Below, piece after piece: positions 9,509-19,265 of a stretch of DNA of 64,000 nt (within the stretch, counting starts at the first letter, position 1; each line of letters begins with the position of its first letter). The notes below the pieces were generated by a model. That model was not told the origin of the DNA and ran no database searches. It saw only the letters and a program-made list of their open reading frames with translations. Origin of the DNA: Actinobacillus genomosp. 2 (GTDB taxonomy: Bacteria > Pseudomonadota > Gammaproteobacteria > Enterobacterales > Pasteurellaceae); NCBI RefSeq assembly GCF_029773605.1, contig NZ_CP103807.1, forward strand, positions 186,001 through 250,000, in the 5' to 3' direction. Both the position numbers and the translations under genes were made by a program.

Positions 9509-9608
9509 GTCACCACGGGTTATATGAATTTTACGGAAATTGTAGAAAATAAGCGGTCAATTTTCTGCAAAAATTTACTTGCCGTATTTATTTGTATTGT
9601 CCGTGGTT
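9509..9608. repeat. Inverted CACCACGG / CCGTGGTT element around an uptake sequence
   Basis: Between ispG and hisS, CACCACGGG..TTTTACGG is followed by an uptake core AAGCGGTC (9551-9558) and then CCGTATTT..TCCGTGGTT (to 9608). The outer halves are imperfect inverted copies. Similar CCGTGGTT-ended stretches occur after uptake sequences at 5574 and 31133, suggesting a dispersed intergenic repeat. Confidence 0.35.
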
Positions 9609-9632
9609 TTAGCGTAATAAAAGGAAAATAAA

Positions 9633-10904
9633 GTGGCTAAAAATATTCAAGCAATCCGTGGGATGAACGATTGCTCCCCAACAGAATCACCATTATGGCA
9701 GTGGATTGAAAATAAAGTACGTAATGTATTAGCCGGTTATGGCTATTCTGAAGTGCGTATGCCAATTGTAGAAAGTACACCGCTTTTCGCACGTGCGATT
9801 GGCGAAGTAACGGATGTGGTTTCAAAAGAAATGTACACCTTCTGGGATAATGACGAACAATTAACACTTCGTCCGGAAGGAACGGCTGGTTGTGTGCGTG
9901 CAGCGATTGAACGTGGCTGGATCTACAATAATGAACAACGTTTATGGTATATGGGACCAATGTTCCGTCACGAGCGTCCACAAAAAGGTCGTTATCGCCA
10001 ATTTCACCAAGCAGGTGTAGAAATTTTCGGTATTCCAAATCCGGAAATTGATGCGGAATTAATTATTCTTACGGCACGTTTATGGAAAGAATTAGGTATC
10101 GATCAACACGTTTCTTTACAACTAAACTCAATCGGTTCGCTTGAAGCTCGTGCGAATTATCGTTCGGCATTGGTAAAATTCTTGGAAAATTATACCGCTT
10201 TAATGAATGATGAAGAAAAGGAACGTTTAGTAAAAAACCCGTTACGTATTCTTGATACTAAAAATCAAGCGTTACAAGAAGTCCTCAATGATGCACCGAG
10301 ATTATTAGATTACTTAGATGATGACAGCCGTGAACATTTCACACAACTTTGTAGTTTATTAGATGCAATGGGCATTGCTTATGAAGTAAATCCAAAGCTG
10401 GTACGTGGTTTAGATTACTACAATAAAACTGTATTTGAATGGGTAACTTCAGCATTAGGTTCGCAAGGTACGGTCTGTGGTGGCGGTCGCTATGACGGCT
10501 TAGTTGAACAGCTTGGTGGTCATGCAACGCAAGGCGTTGGCTTTGCAATGGGTTTAGAGCGTTTAGTGCTACTTGTTCAAGAAGTGAATAAAGAGATTAG
10601 CTTACCGAAAGCCGTTGATGTGTATGTAGTTTATTCAGGCGAAGGTGCTACTTTAAATGCGTTCCAAATTGCTGAGCAAATCCGTAGCGAATTACCGCAA
10701 TTACGCGTGATGACACATTGTTCCGGCGGTAACTTTAAAAAACAATTTAAACGTGCGGATAAAGTAGAAGCACAAATTGCGTTAGTTATCGGTGAAAGCG
10801 AAGTGGCTGAGCAAAAAGTGGTGGTAAAAGATCTGCAAAGCGGTGCAGAACAGGTTACTATTGCACAAGCGGATTTAATTTCAGAACTGACAAAACGTTT
10901 TTAA
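9633..10904 (+). CDS. hisS: Histidyl-tRNA synthetase
   Basis: 423 residues, GTG start with AAAGGAAA upstream. Class II synthetase charging tRNA-His. Motif 2 ([16 protein letters not shown]), the histidine-specific region [23 protein letters not shown], and motif 3 ([11 protein letters not shown]) are all present, followed by the C-terminal anticodon-binding domain (about 325-420). Preceded by an intergenic repeat and followed after fourteen bases by yfgM, as in E. coli, so they are probably co-transcribed. Confidence 0.97.
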   Translation: MAKNIQAIRGMNDCSPTESPLWQWIENKVRNVLAGYGYSEVRMPIVESTPLFARAIGEVTDVVSKEMYTFWDNDEQLTLRPEGTAGCVRAAIERGWIYNNEQRLWYMGPMFRHERPQKGRYRQFHQAGVEIFGIPNPEIDAELIILTARLWKELGIDQHVSLQLNSIGSLEARANYRSALVKFLENYTALMNDEEKERLVKNPLRILDTKNQALQEVLNDAPRLLDYLDDDSREHFTQLCSLLDAMGIAYEVNPKLVRGLDYYNKTVFEWVTSALGSQGTVCGGGRYDGLVEQLGGHATQGVGFAMGLERLVLLVQEVNKEISLPKAVDVYVVYSGEGATLNAFQIAEQIRSELPQLRVMTHCSGGNFKKQFKRADKVEAQIALVIGESEVAEQKVVVKDLQSGAEQVTIAQADLISELTKRF

Positions 10905-10918
10905 ATTAGGAAAAATGA

Positions 10919-11542
10919 ATGAGTAACGAATATTTAAATAAAACGGAAGAACAGCAGTTTGAAGAAGCAAAAAGCTGGTTTAAAGAAAACGGCACACCAA
11001 TTGTTGTAGCGGTTTTTATTGCTTGTGCAGCAACTTTCGGTTGGAATTTTTGGAAAAATCATCAGTTAGAAACAGCACAACAAACTTCAGTAGCTTACCA
11101 AAATGTTATGGAAAGTTATTTGCAAGATCCGACTAAAAATGCACCGCTTGTAGAAAAGTTTATTAGTGAAAATAAAGACTCAAGCTATGCGGTATTTAGT
11201 CAATTAGAATCCGCTAAACAAGCGGTTGAAAAAGCTGATTTTGCGACGGCAAAAGTGATTTTACAAAATACGATGACTTCAACCTCTGATGCCACTTTAC
11301 AGACATTGATTCGTTTCCGTTTGGCTATGATTGATTATCAGCTAAAAGGTTATGATGATGCACTTGCAACATTAGGTCAAATAACAGATCCGGTATGGGA
11401 ACAACGCAAGCTAATGTTAACCGGCGATATTTTGGTGGCTAAAGGCGATAAGACATCTGCAAAAGGTGTTTATGAAAAAGCGAAAAGTATAGCATCAAGT
11501 CAAGATAAATTACTGATTGATGTGCGTTTAAATAATCTATAA
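10919..11542 (+). CDS. yfgM: YfgM family ancillary SecYEG translocon subunit
   Basis: 207 residues. A short cytoplasmic N-terminus, a single membrane segment (about 22-42, GTPIVVAVFIACAATFGWNF) and a periplasmic domain of TPR-like helices (about 45-205). In E. coli YfgM associates with SecYEG and PpiD and influences periplasmic chaperone traffic. It lies directly after hisS as in E. coli, but bamB and der, which follow in E. coli, are absent here; a strong terminator ends the unit. Confidence 0.88.
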   Translation: MSNEYLNKTEEQQFEEAKSWFKENGTPIVVAVFIACAATFGWNFWKNHQLETAQQTSVAYQNVMESYLQDPTKNAPLVEKFISENKDSSYAVFSQLESAKQAVEKADFATAKVILQNTMTSTSDATLQTLIRFRLAMIDYQLKGYDDALATLGQITDPVWEQRKLMLTGDILVAKGDKTSAKGVYEKAKSIASSQDKLLIDVRLNNL

Positions 11543-11544
11543 CG

Positions 11545-11575
11545 AATAGGGCTGTAAAACAGCCCTATTTTTTTA
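11545..11575 (+). terminator. Intrinsic terminator after yfgM
   Basis: AATAGGGCTGT (11545-11555) pairs with ACAGCCCTATT (11559-11569), followed by a T run. It closes the hisS-yfgM unit. Confidence 0.9.
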
Positions 11576-11662
11576 TATAAACACTGATGTTGTAATTTAT
11601 ATTTTACATAAATGCTTATTTTAACTTAGAATAAAGCAGTTTTTATTATATATGGAGGATGT

Positions 11663-12358
11663 ATGATGAATACACAAACCGTTTCAAATTTTTTTAAACA
11701 AGAGCTTTCCGGCTGGAAACCTTTTGAAGTGATTTGGCTTGTTGTTTTTATTGCTGCCCAAGTTTGGGCTTATGTACAAGCACCAGATTCTATTTTGGCA
11801 ATGATTTCAGGGATTGCCGGCATTATCTGTGTTGTATTGGTCAGTAAGGGAAAAGTGAGTAACTATTTATTTGGTTTAATTTTTGCTTACACCTACTTTT
11901 ATGTCGCGTGGGGAAATAATTTTATCGGTGAAATGAATAGCGTGCTTTATGTATATTTGCCGGCACAATTTATCGGTTACTTCGTATGGCAAGCGAATAT
12001 GCAAAAAGATAGTCAAGGTGGCGGTGCAGTTATTGCGAAATCTTTAACTGTCAAAGGGTGGATTGTATTATTGGCAACAATTGGTATTGGTACTTTTCTC
12101 TTTATTCAAGCACTTAAAGCGGCAGGCGGTAGTTCAACCGGTTTAGATGGTGTGACCACTATCACCACCGTAGCAGCACAGTTACTGATGATTTTACGTT
12201 ATCGTGAACAATGGCTGTTGTGGATTGTGCTTAATATGTTATCTATCGCTTTATGGGCGGAAACACCAGCGATGTATTTAATGTACGCTGCATATTTGCT
12301 TAACTCGCTTTATGGCTTTTATAACTGGACGCAATTAGAGAAAAATGCTCATCGCTAA
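11663..12358 (+). CDS. pnuC: Nicotinamide riboside transporter PnuC
   Basis: 231 residues, about seven hydrophobic segments, typical PnuC length. It carries nicotinamide riboside across the inner membrane. Pasteurellaceae that cannot make NAD de novo (V-factor users) rely on NadN/NadR and PnuC, which gives this gene special weight in the family. GGAGG lies just before two adjacent ATGs (11663 and 11666), and the second has the better spacing. Family pattern: tryptophan-rich membrane segments and a late LRYREQWLLWIVLN stretch. Confidence 0.92.
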   Translation: MMNTQTVSNFFKQELSGWKPFEVIWLVVFIAAQVWAYVQAPDSILAMISGIAGIICVVLVSKGKVSNYLFGLIFAYTYFYVAWGNNFIGEMNSVLYVYLPAQFIGYFVWQANMQKDSQGGGAVIAKSLTVKGWIVLLATIGIGTFLFIQALKAAGGSSTGLDGVTTITTVAAQLLMILRYREQWLLWIVLNMLSIALWAETPAMYLMYAAYLLNSLYGFYNWTQLEKNAHR

Positions 12359-12379
12359 TATTCTTAGCTAGCTAATAAC

Positions 12380-12424
12380 AAGCGGTCTAATTTGCAAAAT
12401 ATTTTACAAATTAGACCGCTTTAT
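12380..12424. terminator. Uptake-sequence hairpin between convergent pnuC and purD
   Basis: AAGCGGTCTAATTTG (12380-12394) is exactly complementary to 12407-12421, with T-rich flanks on both strands. It serves as a terminator for both converging genes. Confidence 0.85.
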
Positions 12425-12448
12425 TTTTACTATGAGCCTAAAAGCAAA

Positions 12449-13735
12449 TTATGATTTTTCTCTTGCTACGGCACGGTAGCCAATATCTCGGCGATAGAAA
12501 CGACCTTGCCATTGAATTTGTTCGGCAAGTTTTAATGCTTTTTGCTGGGCTTCAAATACTGAGTTACCTAATGCTGTTGCACATAAAACACGGCCACCAT
12601 TTGTCACTAATTTGCCATCTTTTTGCTCAACACCGGCAAGAAAGACTTTCTGTGATTGTTGTGCTTGAGTAGGAATACCGCTGATTTCATCGCCTTTACG
12701 ATAATCGCCCGGGTAGCCTTCAGCAGCTAATACGATACCTAATGCAGCTTGTTCACACCATTTCGATTTAACCGTATCAAGTTTTTCGTCACAAGCCGCT
12801 AAACAAAGTTGTACAAGATCTGATTCTAAACGCATCATAATTGGTTGTGTTTCCGGATCACCGAAACGACAGTTAAACTCAATCACTTTCGGTTGTCCGT
12901 TCGGCATAATCATTAAGCCGGCATAAAGGAAACCGGTATACGGATTCCCTTCCGCTGCCATACCTTGCACGGTTGGGTAGATCACTTCTTGCATCACACG
13001 ATTGTGAATTTCCTGTGTGACAACAGGTGCCGGTGAATAAGCACCCATACCACCGGTATTTAAGCCTTGATCACCTTCACCGACACGCTTGTGATCTTGA
13101 CTAGTTGCCATTGGCTCAACGTTTTTACCGTCTACCATCACGATAAAACTGGCTTCTTCACCGTCTAAAAATTCTTCGATAACTACACGGCTACCGGCTT
13201 CGCCGAATGCGTTGCCCGATAGCATATCTTTGACCGCTTCTTCTGCTTCTTCAAGCGTCATCGCAACAATTACACCTTTACCAGCAGCCAAACCGTCCGC
13301 TTTGATCACAATTGGTGCACCTTTTTGTTTTAAATAAGCAAGTGCTGGCTCAACCTCGGTAAAATTTTGATATTCAGCAGTTGGAATTTGATGACGAGCT
13401 AAGAAATCCTTAGTAAATGCTTTCGAGCCTTCTAACTGTGCTGCAGCTTGAGTTGGACCAAAGATTTTTAACCCATTTGCACGAAATGTATCAACAACCC
13501 CAATAACGAGAGGAGCTTCAGGACCAACAATGGTTAGTCCAATTGCATTTTCTTTAGCAAATTGCACTAAGGCGGTCAAATCTGTGGCAGAAATTTCAAC
13601 ATTCTCAATCCCTTCTTCAAGCGCGGTGCCTGCATTACCTGGTGCGACAAACACCTTTTTGACTAAAGGCGATTGACGTACTTTCCAAGCTAAAGCGTGT
13701 TCACGACCACCGTTACCGATAATTAATACATTCAT
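12449..13735 (-). CDS. purD: Phosphoribosylamine-glycine ligase
   Basis: 428 residues, usual PurD length. An ATP-grasp enzyme that joins glycine to phosphoribosylamine, the second step of purine synthesis. N-terminal GNGGREHALAWK, ATP-grasp segments IVIKADGLAAGKGVIV, then EFNCRFGDPETQ at the metal site. A near-perfect PurR operator lies 25 bases upstream of the start. No purH partner is adjacent. PurD consumes glycine, and the other PurR box in this window sits before a putative alanine/glycine symporter. Confidence 0.97.
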   Translation of the reverse strand: MNVLIIGNGGREHALAWKVRQSPLVKKVFVAPGNAGTALEEGIENVEISATDLTALVQFAKENAIGLTIVGPEAPLVIGVVDTFRANGLKIFGPTQAAAQLEGSKAFTKDFLARHQIPTAEYQNFTEVEPALAYLKQKGAPIVIKADGLAAGKGVIVAMTLEEAEEAVKDMLSGNAFGEAGSRVVIEEFLDGEEASFIVMVDGKNVEPMATSQDHKRVGEGDQGLNTGGMGAYSPAPVVTQEIHNRVMQEVIYPTVQGMAAEGNPYTGFLYAGLMIMPNGQPKVIEFNCRFGDPETQPIMMRLESDLVQLCLAACDEKLDTVKSKWCEQAALGIVLAAEGYPGDYRKGDEISGIPTQAQQSQKVFLAGVEQKDGKLVTNGGRVLCATALGNSVFEAQQKALKLAEQIQWQGRFYRRDIGYRAVAREKS

Positions 13736-13759
13736 TTGGATTCCTTATAAATTAACAAA

Positions 13760-13774
13760 AGCAAACGTTTGCGT
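13760..13774. promoter_or_regulatory. PurR operator upstream of purD
   Basis: AGCAAACGTTTGCGT is a near-perfect match to the E. coli PurR box (core GCAAACGTTTGC). It sits between purD and its likely promoter, consistent with purine repression. An almost identical box occurs at 48866-48881. Confidence 0.88.
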
Positions 13775-13846
13775 ATTGTACTAGAATATTGAAAAATACT
13801 GAACTATATATTCGTCTTTTTATCAGGTAAAACCTATTTTTGTATT

Positions 13847-13864
13847 AATGTGATTAATCACATT
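13847..13864. promoter_or_regulatory. Perfect 18-base palindrome between purD and rpsF
   Basis: AATGTGATTAATCACATT is a perfect palindrome in the divergent purD/rpsF promoter gap. TGTGA-N4-TCACA has four bases where CRP needs six, so it is not a standard CRP site. The binding factor is unknown. Confidence 0.5.
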
Positions 13865-13896
13865 CTTACATTGGCTTGATTAACGATAAATTCTGC

Positions 13897-13924
13897 TTGC
13901 AAAAACAACAAATTTACGTATAAT
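13897..13924 (+). promoter_or_regulatory. Sigma-70 promoter for rpsF operon
   Basis: TTGCAA (13897-13902), sixteen-base spacer, TATAAT (13919-13924). A start near 13931 would give a leader of about 85 bases that contains the S6:S18-type fold. Confidence 0.65.
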
Positions 13925-13951
13925 TGCGATGCTCAGTCACATCTGTTTTTA

Positions 13952-14010
13952 ATCCTTGCTTCCACAAGCTGGTGACTGGCTAAAGTTGGAGGCTGCTAAC
14001 CCGTAAGGAT
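13952..14010 (+). promoter_or_regulatory. S6:S18-type autoregulatory leader of rpsF
   Basis: ATCCTT (13952-13957) pairs with AAGGAT (14005-14010), which is also the rpsF ribosome site. Inside it GCTTCCA (13958-13964) pairs with TGGAGGC (13987-13993). The 3' side of the internal loop carries ACCCGT. This outer helix, inner helix and CCG-bearing loop match the known rpsF leader motif bound by the S6:S18 complex, giving translational feedback. Confidence 0.65.
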
Positions 14011-14015
14011 AGTCA

Positions 14016-14379
14016 ATGCGTCACTACGAAATCGTTTTTATGGTTCACCCGGACCAAAGCGAACAAGTACCAGCAATGATTGAGCGTTACACAGCATCTG
14101 TAAAAGAAGCTGGCGGTCAAGTTCATCGCTTAGAAGATTGGGGTCGTCGTCAATTAGCATACCCAATCAACAAACTTCACAAAGCACACTACGTGTTAAT
14201 GAATGTAGAAGCACCTCAAAGTGTAATCGACGAGTTAGAAACTAACTTCCGTTATAACGATGCAGTTCTTCGTAACTTAATCGTTCACACTAAAGCGGCA
14301 GTAACTGAAGCGTCACCAATGGTGAAAGCGAAAGAAAGCAAAGTTGCTGAAGCGGTAGCTGAAGTTGAATCAGAGGAAG

Positions 14380-14390
<11 letters not shown>
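14016..14390 (+). CDS. rpsF: 30S ribosomal protein bS6
   Basis: 124 residues. [25 protein letters not shown] is the classic S6 N-terminus, and the protein ends in an acidic Glu-rich tail ([14 protein letters not shown]). Central part of the platform of the small subunit, next to bS18. First gene of rpsF-priB-rpsR-rplI, the usual gamma-proteobacterial order. Expression is probably autoregulated through the leader described just upstream. Confidence 0.98.
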
Positions 14391-14941
<551 letters not shown>

Positions 14942-14958
14942 TAGAGAGGTCGAGTACA

Positions 14959-15408
14959 ATGCAAGTTATTTTATTAGATAAAGTTGCTCACTTAGGTTCT
15001 GTGGGCGATCAAGTAACTGTTAAATCAGGTTTTGCACGTAACTTCTTAATCCCACAAGGTAAAGCAGTTATGGCAACAGCAGCAAATATCGCTCACTTCG
15101 AAGCACGTCGTGCTGAATTAGAAGCTAAAGCGGCAGCAGCATTATCAGCAGCACAAGCTCGTGCAGCTAAAATTGCTGAAATCGCAGCAGTATCTGTATC
15201 TGCAACAGCAGGTGACGATGGCCGTTTATTCGGTTCTATCTCAGCAAAAGATATCGCTGATGCATTAACAGCAGCAGGCATTGAAGTAGCTAAATCTGAA
15301 GTTCGTTTAGGCGAAGGTCCACTTCGTACAACTGGCGAACACGAAGTTAAAGTTCACTTACACCCTGAAGTAAATGCAGTAGTTACAGTAAACGTAGTTG
15401 CTGAATAA
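14959..15408 (+). CDS. rplI: 50S ribosomal protein bL9
   Basis: 149 residues, the standard two-lobed L9: N-terminal rRNA-binding lobe ([34 protein letters not shown]), a long alanine-rich connecting helix (about 45-80), and a C-terminal lobe. Codon use is strongly biased, as expected of a highly expressed gene. Ends the operon at a clear terminator. Confidence 0.98.
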   Translation: MQVILLDKVAHLGSVGDQVTVKSGFARNFLIPQGKAVMATAANIAHFEARRAELEAKAAAALSAAQARAAKIAEIAAVSVSATAGDDGRLFGSISAKDIADALTAAGIEVAKSEVRLGEGPLRTTGEHEVKVHLHPEVNAVVTVNVVAE

Positions 15409-15429
15409 TTTATAAAAGTAATTCTTAAA

Positions 15430-15457
15430 TACCCAGCCAATCGCTGGGTATTTTTTT
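15430..15457 (+). terminator. Intrinsic terminator after rplI
   Basis: TACCCAGC (15430-15437) pairs with GCTGGGTA (15443-15450), followed by seven T. Confidence 0.92.
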
Positions 15458-15499
15458 ATCTCGTATTAAACTTTATCTTCAAAAGGGTCTATTAATTCT

Positions 15500-15524
15500 T
15501 ATTAAATAGAATTCCTATTTAATA
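15500..15524. other. Perfect AT-rich dyad of unknown function
   Basis: TATTAAATAG and CTATTTAATA (ten-base arms, five-base loop) lie in the long gap after rplI. There is no T run on either side strong enough to call it a terminator. Could be a protein-binding site or part of the neighbouring repeat. Confidence 0.3.
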
Positions 15525-15629
15525 TACTTATTTATTTCTCGTATATTAGACGTTTGATAACGTATTCTAATTATACTCAATCAAAACTTATAGATAATGT
15601 ATTTATTGTCACGGGAACATCCGAAATTA

Positions 15630-15765
15630 TGTAGCAAATGCACAAAGAGGTTAATCTGTTTCAATAATGTAGGGGCAAATTGCATTCACCCGAAAAAATT
15701 TATGATGAATATCATAAGGACGAACACAGTTCAGCCCTACAAATAAATTTTTGTGCAACTGCTAT
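15630..15765. repeat. Palindromic MITE-like intergenic element
   Basis: The gap 15458-15853 has no gene. Its middle is an imperfect long palindrome: TGTAGCAAATGCACAAA (15630-15646) is mirrored by TTTTGTGCAACTGCTAT (15749-15765), and GTAGGGGC (15669-15676) by GCCCTAC (15734-15740). Further small dyads lie inside. It has no coding capacity. The size and nested terminal inverted repeats resemble a miniature transposable or folded repeat element. Whether it is repeated elsewhere cannot be tested here. Confidence 0.5.
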
Positions 15766-15853
15766 ATAATGCTGGGAATATCAAATTTTACTGATTAAAA
15801 GAATAAAATCTCTAATTATTTATGGGCTTTTAGGAGAAGAATTTAAGTATGAA

Positions 15854-15884
15854 AAAAGGCTTTAATTTATAATTAAAGCCTTTT
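15854..15884 (-). terminator. Terminator of the NSS transporter gene
   Basis: AAAAGGCTTTAATT (15854-15867) pairs with AATTAAAGCCTTTT (15871-15884). On the minus strand it ends in a T run just past the transporter stop. Confidence 0.8.
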
Positions 15885-15895
15885 GTTAGATTGAA

Positions 15896-17254
15896 CTAAA
15901 GTGAGTTAAAGAAAATCACTAAAATAATAATCGGAATCACAAATTTCACGTAATTAAACCAAATTGTGGTAAAGGTTTTCCCTGCACCTAATTCAGCTTT
16001 AGCTTCGTCTTTCAGGATAAATCCTACAAAAATTGCACTACCTAATGCGGTGAGAATAAATAATATATTACCGCTGATATAGTCAAATGCATCAAAAATA
16101 CTTTTATCTATGATTCGGATATTCTGCCAAATATTATCTCCTAAAACTGACGGAATATTTCCGATCAGAAAAATGGTTGCTAATGTTACCGCAATCGCTT
16201 TTTTACGGCTCATATTTGTTTTTTCTTGTAAAGCGGTAATAATTACTTCATAAATAGTTAATGAGGTTGTAAGTGCTGCTACAACTAATAAGCTAAAGAA
16301 GATAATTGCGAAAACAGTTCCGCCCCACATATTAGAAAATACGATTGGTAGGCTTTGGAATACTAATGTTGGTCCTGAATTTGGTGCAACACCAAAACTA
16401 AATAAGGATGGGAAAATCATAAAACCGGCAAGTACAGCTATGAGTGTATTCATAATACCGGTAATCGTTGCTGTTTTAACTAGATTTTCATTCTTATCGA
16501 GATAACTTGATAGCGTGATAAGCACGCCAAAGCCTAAACTTAATGCAAAGAATACTTGCCCTAATACAAAAACAAAGAGTTTTGGCGTGATTTTTGAAAA
16601 ATCAGGCATTAAATAAAAAGAGATACCTTCAGCTGCTCCAGGTAGTGTGACATTACGGATTACCATAACAAGTAAGAAGACAAAAAGTAAGGGCATAAGG
16701 TATTTCACGGAACGTTCAATACCATCTACAATGCCTTTAACTAAAATAAAATAGTTAACTAATACAAAAATTGAAGTATAGCCAATAATAGCTAAAGGAC
16801 TATTTTGGATACTTTCTTTGTAATATGAAGCAGTAGTTTCAACGCTGATCGGACTAGATAGATCTAAAGAACCGCTTACTAAGCTACCGATATAATTGAG
16901 TACCCAGCCACCTAATACCATATAGTATGCCAAAATGCCAAAAGCACCGAGCAGCCCCATATAACCTAAGATTTTCCAACCGGAATGAATCGCTTTACCA
17001 TTTGCAGTCCCTCCAAAGGCATCAATCGCATTTACTTTAATACGACGTCCGATAACATTTTCAACTAATATCATTGGGATACCAATTACGATCATCGCTA
17101 CACAGAAAAGAAAGACATAAGCACCGCCGCCGTTTTCTCCAACAAGGTAAGGAAAACGCCAAGTCGCTCCAAAACCGACAGTTGCACCGGCAACGGTCAT
17201 TACATAAGCCAATCTGTTTGACCAAGATTGGCGTTCTACAGGTTTATTTGCCAT
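15896..17254 (-). CDS. Sodium-dependent transporter of the NSS (SNF) family
   Basis: 452 residues with twelve predicted membrane segments, standard for bacterial neurotransmitter:sodium symporters. The first helix carries AGATVGFGATWRFPYLVGEN, the unwound sodium/substrate region of the LeuT fold. These proteins import amino acids such as tryptophan, tyrosine or branched-chain amino acids with sodium; the substrate cannot be assigned. TAGGAG precedes the ATG. It has its own terminator and sits downstream of dam, separated by a 68-base gap holding an uptake-like core. Confidence 0.9.
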   Translation of the reverse strand: MANKPVERQSWSNRLAYVMTVAGATVGFGATWRFPYLVGENGGGAYVFLFCVAMIVIGIPMILVENVIGRRIKVNAIDAFGGTANGKAIHSGWKILGYMGLLGAFGILAYYMVLGGWVLNYIGSLVSGSLDLSSPISVETTASYYKESIQNSPLAIIGYTSIFVLVNYFILVKGIVDGIERSVKYLMPLLFVFLLVMVIRNVTLPGAAEGISFYLMPDFSKITPKLFVFVLGQVFFALSLGFGVLITLSSYLDKNENLVKTATITGIMNTLIAVLAGFMIFPSLFSFGVAPNSGPTLVFQSLPIVFSNMWGGTVFAIIFFSLLVVAALTTSLTIYEVIITALQEKTNMSRKKAIAVTLATIFLIGNIPSVLGDNIWQNIRIIDKSIFDAFDYISGNILFILTALGSAIFVGFILKDEAKAELGAGKTFTTIWFNYVKFVIPIIILVIFFNSL

Positions 17255-17322
17255 TATTACTCCTAAGTCAGGCTGTTATCCGCTGATATGTAAGCGGTTA
17301 AATTTTTAGAAATGTTTGTAAA

Positions 17323-18156
17323 TTAAGAGAAAAGTGCGAATAGTTCGTTAACTTTGATACGAGAGTTAGCATTTTGTCCGATAGAACGTTGAACTTTAAT
17401 TTTTTTTATTTTCGCACCTTGGTATATTTTCCGAGTGAAAACCGTATCATGGTTTGAAATGAGTACAGGTATATTATTTTGTTGAGCCTGTTTGGCTAAT
17501 TGTGCCAATTTCTCTTGTTGAGAAAGGGTAAATCCACCTCCAGCATAGTGTGTAAAATTACTCTCTTGTTGGAGAGGTGCATAAGGTGGATCACAATATA
17601 CAATATAATTGTCTGGATTCTGATTTAAGTAAGCAAAAACTTGTTCAAAATCAGCACAAATAAATTCGGCTTTCTGTGCTTTTTCCGCAAAAAAGCGTAA
17701 TTCATTTTCGGGGAAATAATGGGTTTTATAAGCACCGAAAGGTACGTTATATTCGTGTTTTTGGTTATAGCGACAAAGTCCATTAAAACCAAAGCGGTTC
17801 AAGTAAAGAAATAGCACAGATCGTTTGAAGGGATCCGATGAAACATTAAATTCCTGACGACGAGCGTAATAGAAATGATCTGTATTGGCTTCTGGGGATA
17901 AAAAAAGTGAATGAACCGCTTCAATATAATGCTCCACATTATATTTAACGGTATTAAACAAGTTAACTAAATCAGGATTGATATCCGCAAGTAAATAGCG
18001 TTCATAATCTGTATTGAGAAATACGGATCCCGCTCCCACAAAAGGCTCAACGAAACAAGCCCCCTGAATAGGCTTAGGGGGCAAATGTTTACGAATTTCA
18101 GCAGCTAGGCGATATTTTCCCCCTGCCCACTTTAAAAAAGCTCTTTTATTATTCAT
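17323..18156 (-). CDS. dam: DNA adenine methylase (GATC)
   Basis: 277 residues from the ATG at 18156; the frame extends to a TTG inside aroB, but the ATG directly after the aroB stop is preferred. Class D12 (alpha) N6-adenine methyltransferase: the cofactor motif KWAGGKYRLAAEI is near the N-terminus and the catalytic DPPY motif is at YCDPPYAPLQ. Methylates GATC, guiding mismatch repair and replication timing. Tightly coupled to aroB, as in E. coli and Haemophilus (aroK-aroB-dam), though without damX between. Confidence 0.95.
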   Translation of the reverse strand: MNNKRAFLKWAGGKYRLAAEIRKHLPPKPIQGACFVEPFVGAGSVFLNTDYERYLLADINPDLVNLFNTVKYNVEHYIEAVHSLFLSPEANTDHFYYARRQEFNVSSDPFKRSVLFLYLNRFGFNGLCRYNQKHEYNVPFGAYKTHYFPENELRFFAEKAQKAEFICADFEQVFAYLNQNPDNYIVYCDPPYAPLQQESNFTHYAGGGFTLSQQEKLAQLAKQAQQNNIPVLISNHDTVFTRKIYQGAKIKKIKVQRSIGQNANSRIKVNELFALFS

Positions 18157-18160
18157 TAAA

Positions 18161-19249
18161 TTAACGCTGAGTAAATCGTTCAATTGCTGCTAGAACTTGT
18201 TGCTCCGATGCTTGAGATGTGACATAAGCATTACCTAATGATTTAAGTAGAATCAAGCGTAATTGCCCGTTTAATACTTTTTTATCTCGCCACATATACG
18301 GAAGGTATTCTTTAGGTTCCATTGTATCTGGAGATATTGTCGGTAACACCGCTTGTGCAAGTAATTTCTCTAAACGGGCAACATCCTGTTCAGATAAATG
18401 ACCTAAAATACGAGATAATTCAGCCGCTTCTAACATACCGACAGCAACAGCTTCGCCATGTAACCAATTACCATATCCCATATGAGCTTCAATAGCGTGA
18501 CCAAACGTATGTCCTAAATTAAGTAAAGCACGATCACCTTTTTCTGTTTCATCGCGTGCCACAACATCTGCTTTAAGTTGGCAACAGCGTTGGATACAAA
18601 ATTCTAAAGCATCTTTTTGTAAGGATACTAGATTATGAATGTGTTGTTCTAACCATTCAAAGAATTGAATATCAAAAATTGCACCGTATTTGATTACTTC
18701 AGCAAGACCAGCACTTACTTCACGCTTAGGCAATGTCTGTAACGTATCCGTATCAATAATCACTGTTGCTGGTTGGTAAAATGCACCAATCATATTTTTA
18801 CCGAGAGGATGGTTAACAGCCGTTTTACCTCCTACAGAAGAATCTACTTGAGCTAACAAAGTTGTGGGTATTTGAATAAAACGGATGCCTCGTTGATATG
18901 AAGCAGCAGCGTAACCGGCAACATCACCGATAACGCCGCCACCTAATGCGATAAGTGTCGTATCCCTATTATGATTTTTTTCTAATAAAGCGGTGAAAAT
19001 CATATTCAGGGAGTCTAAAGTTTTATATTTTTCTCCATCGGGAATAAGCACGTAGTCAACGTGGCAACCAAGTTTTTCCAGCGTATCCTGAACAGCGGCA
19101 AGATAATGTTCGGCAATTGTTGGATTTGATACGATCATTACTTTATCACCCGATTTTAATGGGGCATAACTTTTCGGCTCACTTAATAAACTTGAACCGA
19201 TAATAATCGGATAACGACGTTCTTTTAATTCAACATTTACTTGTAACAT
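18161..19249 (-). CDS. aroB: 3-dehydroquinate synthase
   Basis: 362 residues. Closes DAHP to 3-dehydroquinate, the second shikimate step, with NAD and a divalent metal. NAD-binding DGEKYK and [13 protein letters not shown], the signature [20 protein letters not shown], and the metal histidines of [11 protein letters not shown] are all seen. Sixteen bases after aroK in the same operon. aroG, the first step, also lies in the window but separately. Confidence 0.97.
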   Translation of the reverse strand: MLQVNVELKERRYPIIIGSSLLSEPKSYAPLKSGDKVMIVSNPTIAEHYLAAVQDTLEKLGCHVDYVLIPDGEKYKTLDSLNMIFTALLEKNHNRDTTLIALGGGVIGDVAGYAAASYQRGIRFIQIPTTLLAQVDSSVGGKTAVNHPLGKNMIGAFYQPATVIIDTDTLQTLPKREVSAGLAEVIKYGAIFDIQFFEWLEQHIHNLVSLQKDALEFCIQRCCQLKADVVARDETEKGDRALLNLGHTFGHAIEAHMGYGNWLHGEAVAVGMLEAAELSRILGHLSEQDVARLEKLLAQAVLPTISPDTMEPKEYLPYMWRDKKVLNGQLRLILLKSLGNAYVTSQASEQQVLAAIERFTQR

Positions 19250-19265
19250 TTCTTACCCCTTGTGA

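Noticed and set aside
9637-10038. 133-codon minus-strand open frame opposite hisS
   Set aside because: Shadow of a strongly conserved gene; no start signal or recognisable protein.
13847-13864. CRP or FNR site between purD and rpsF
   Set aside because: The half-sites are four bases apart, not six as for CRP, and they do not read TTGAT-N4-ATCAA.
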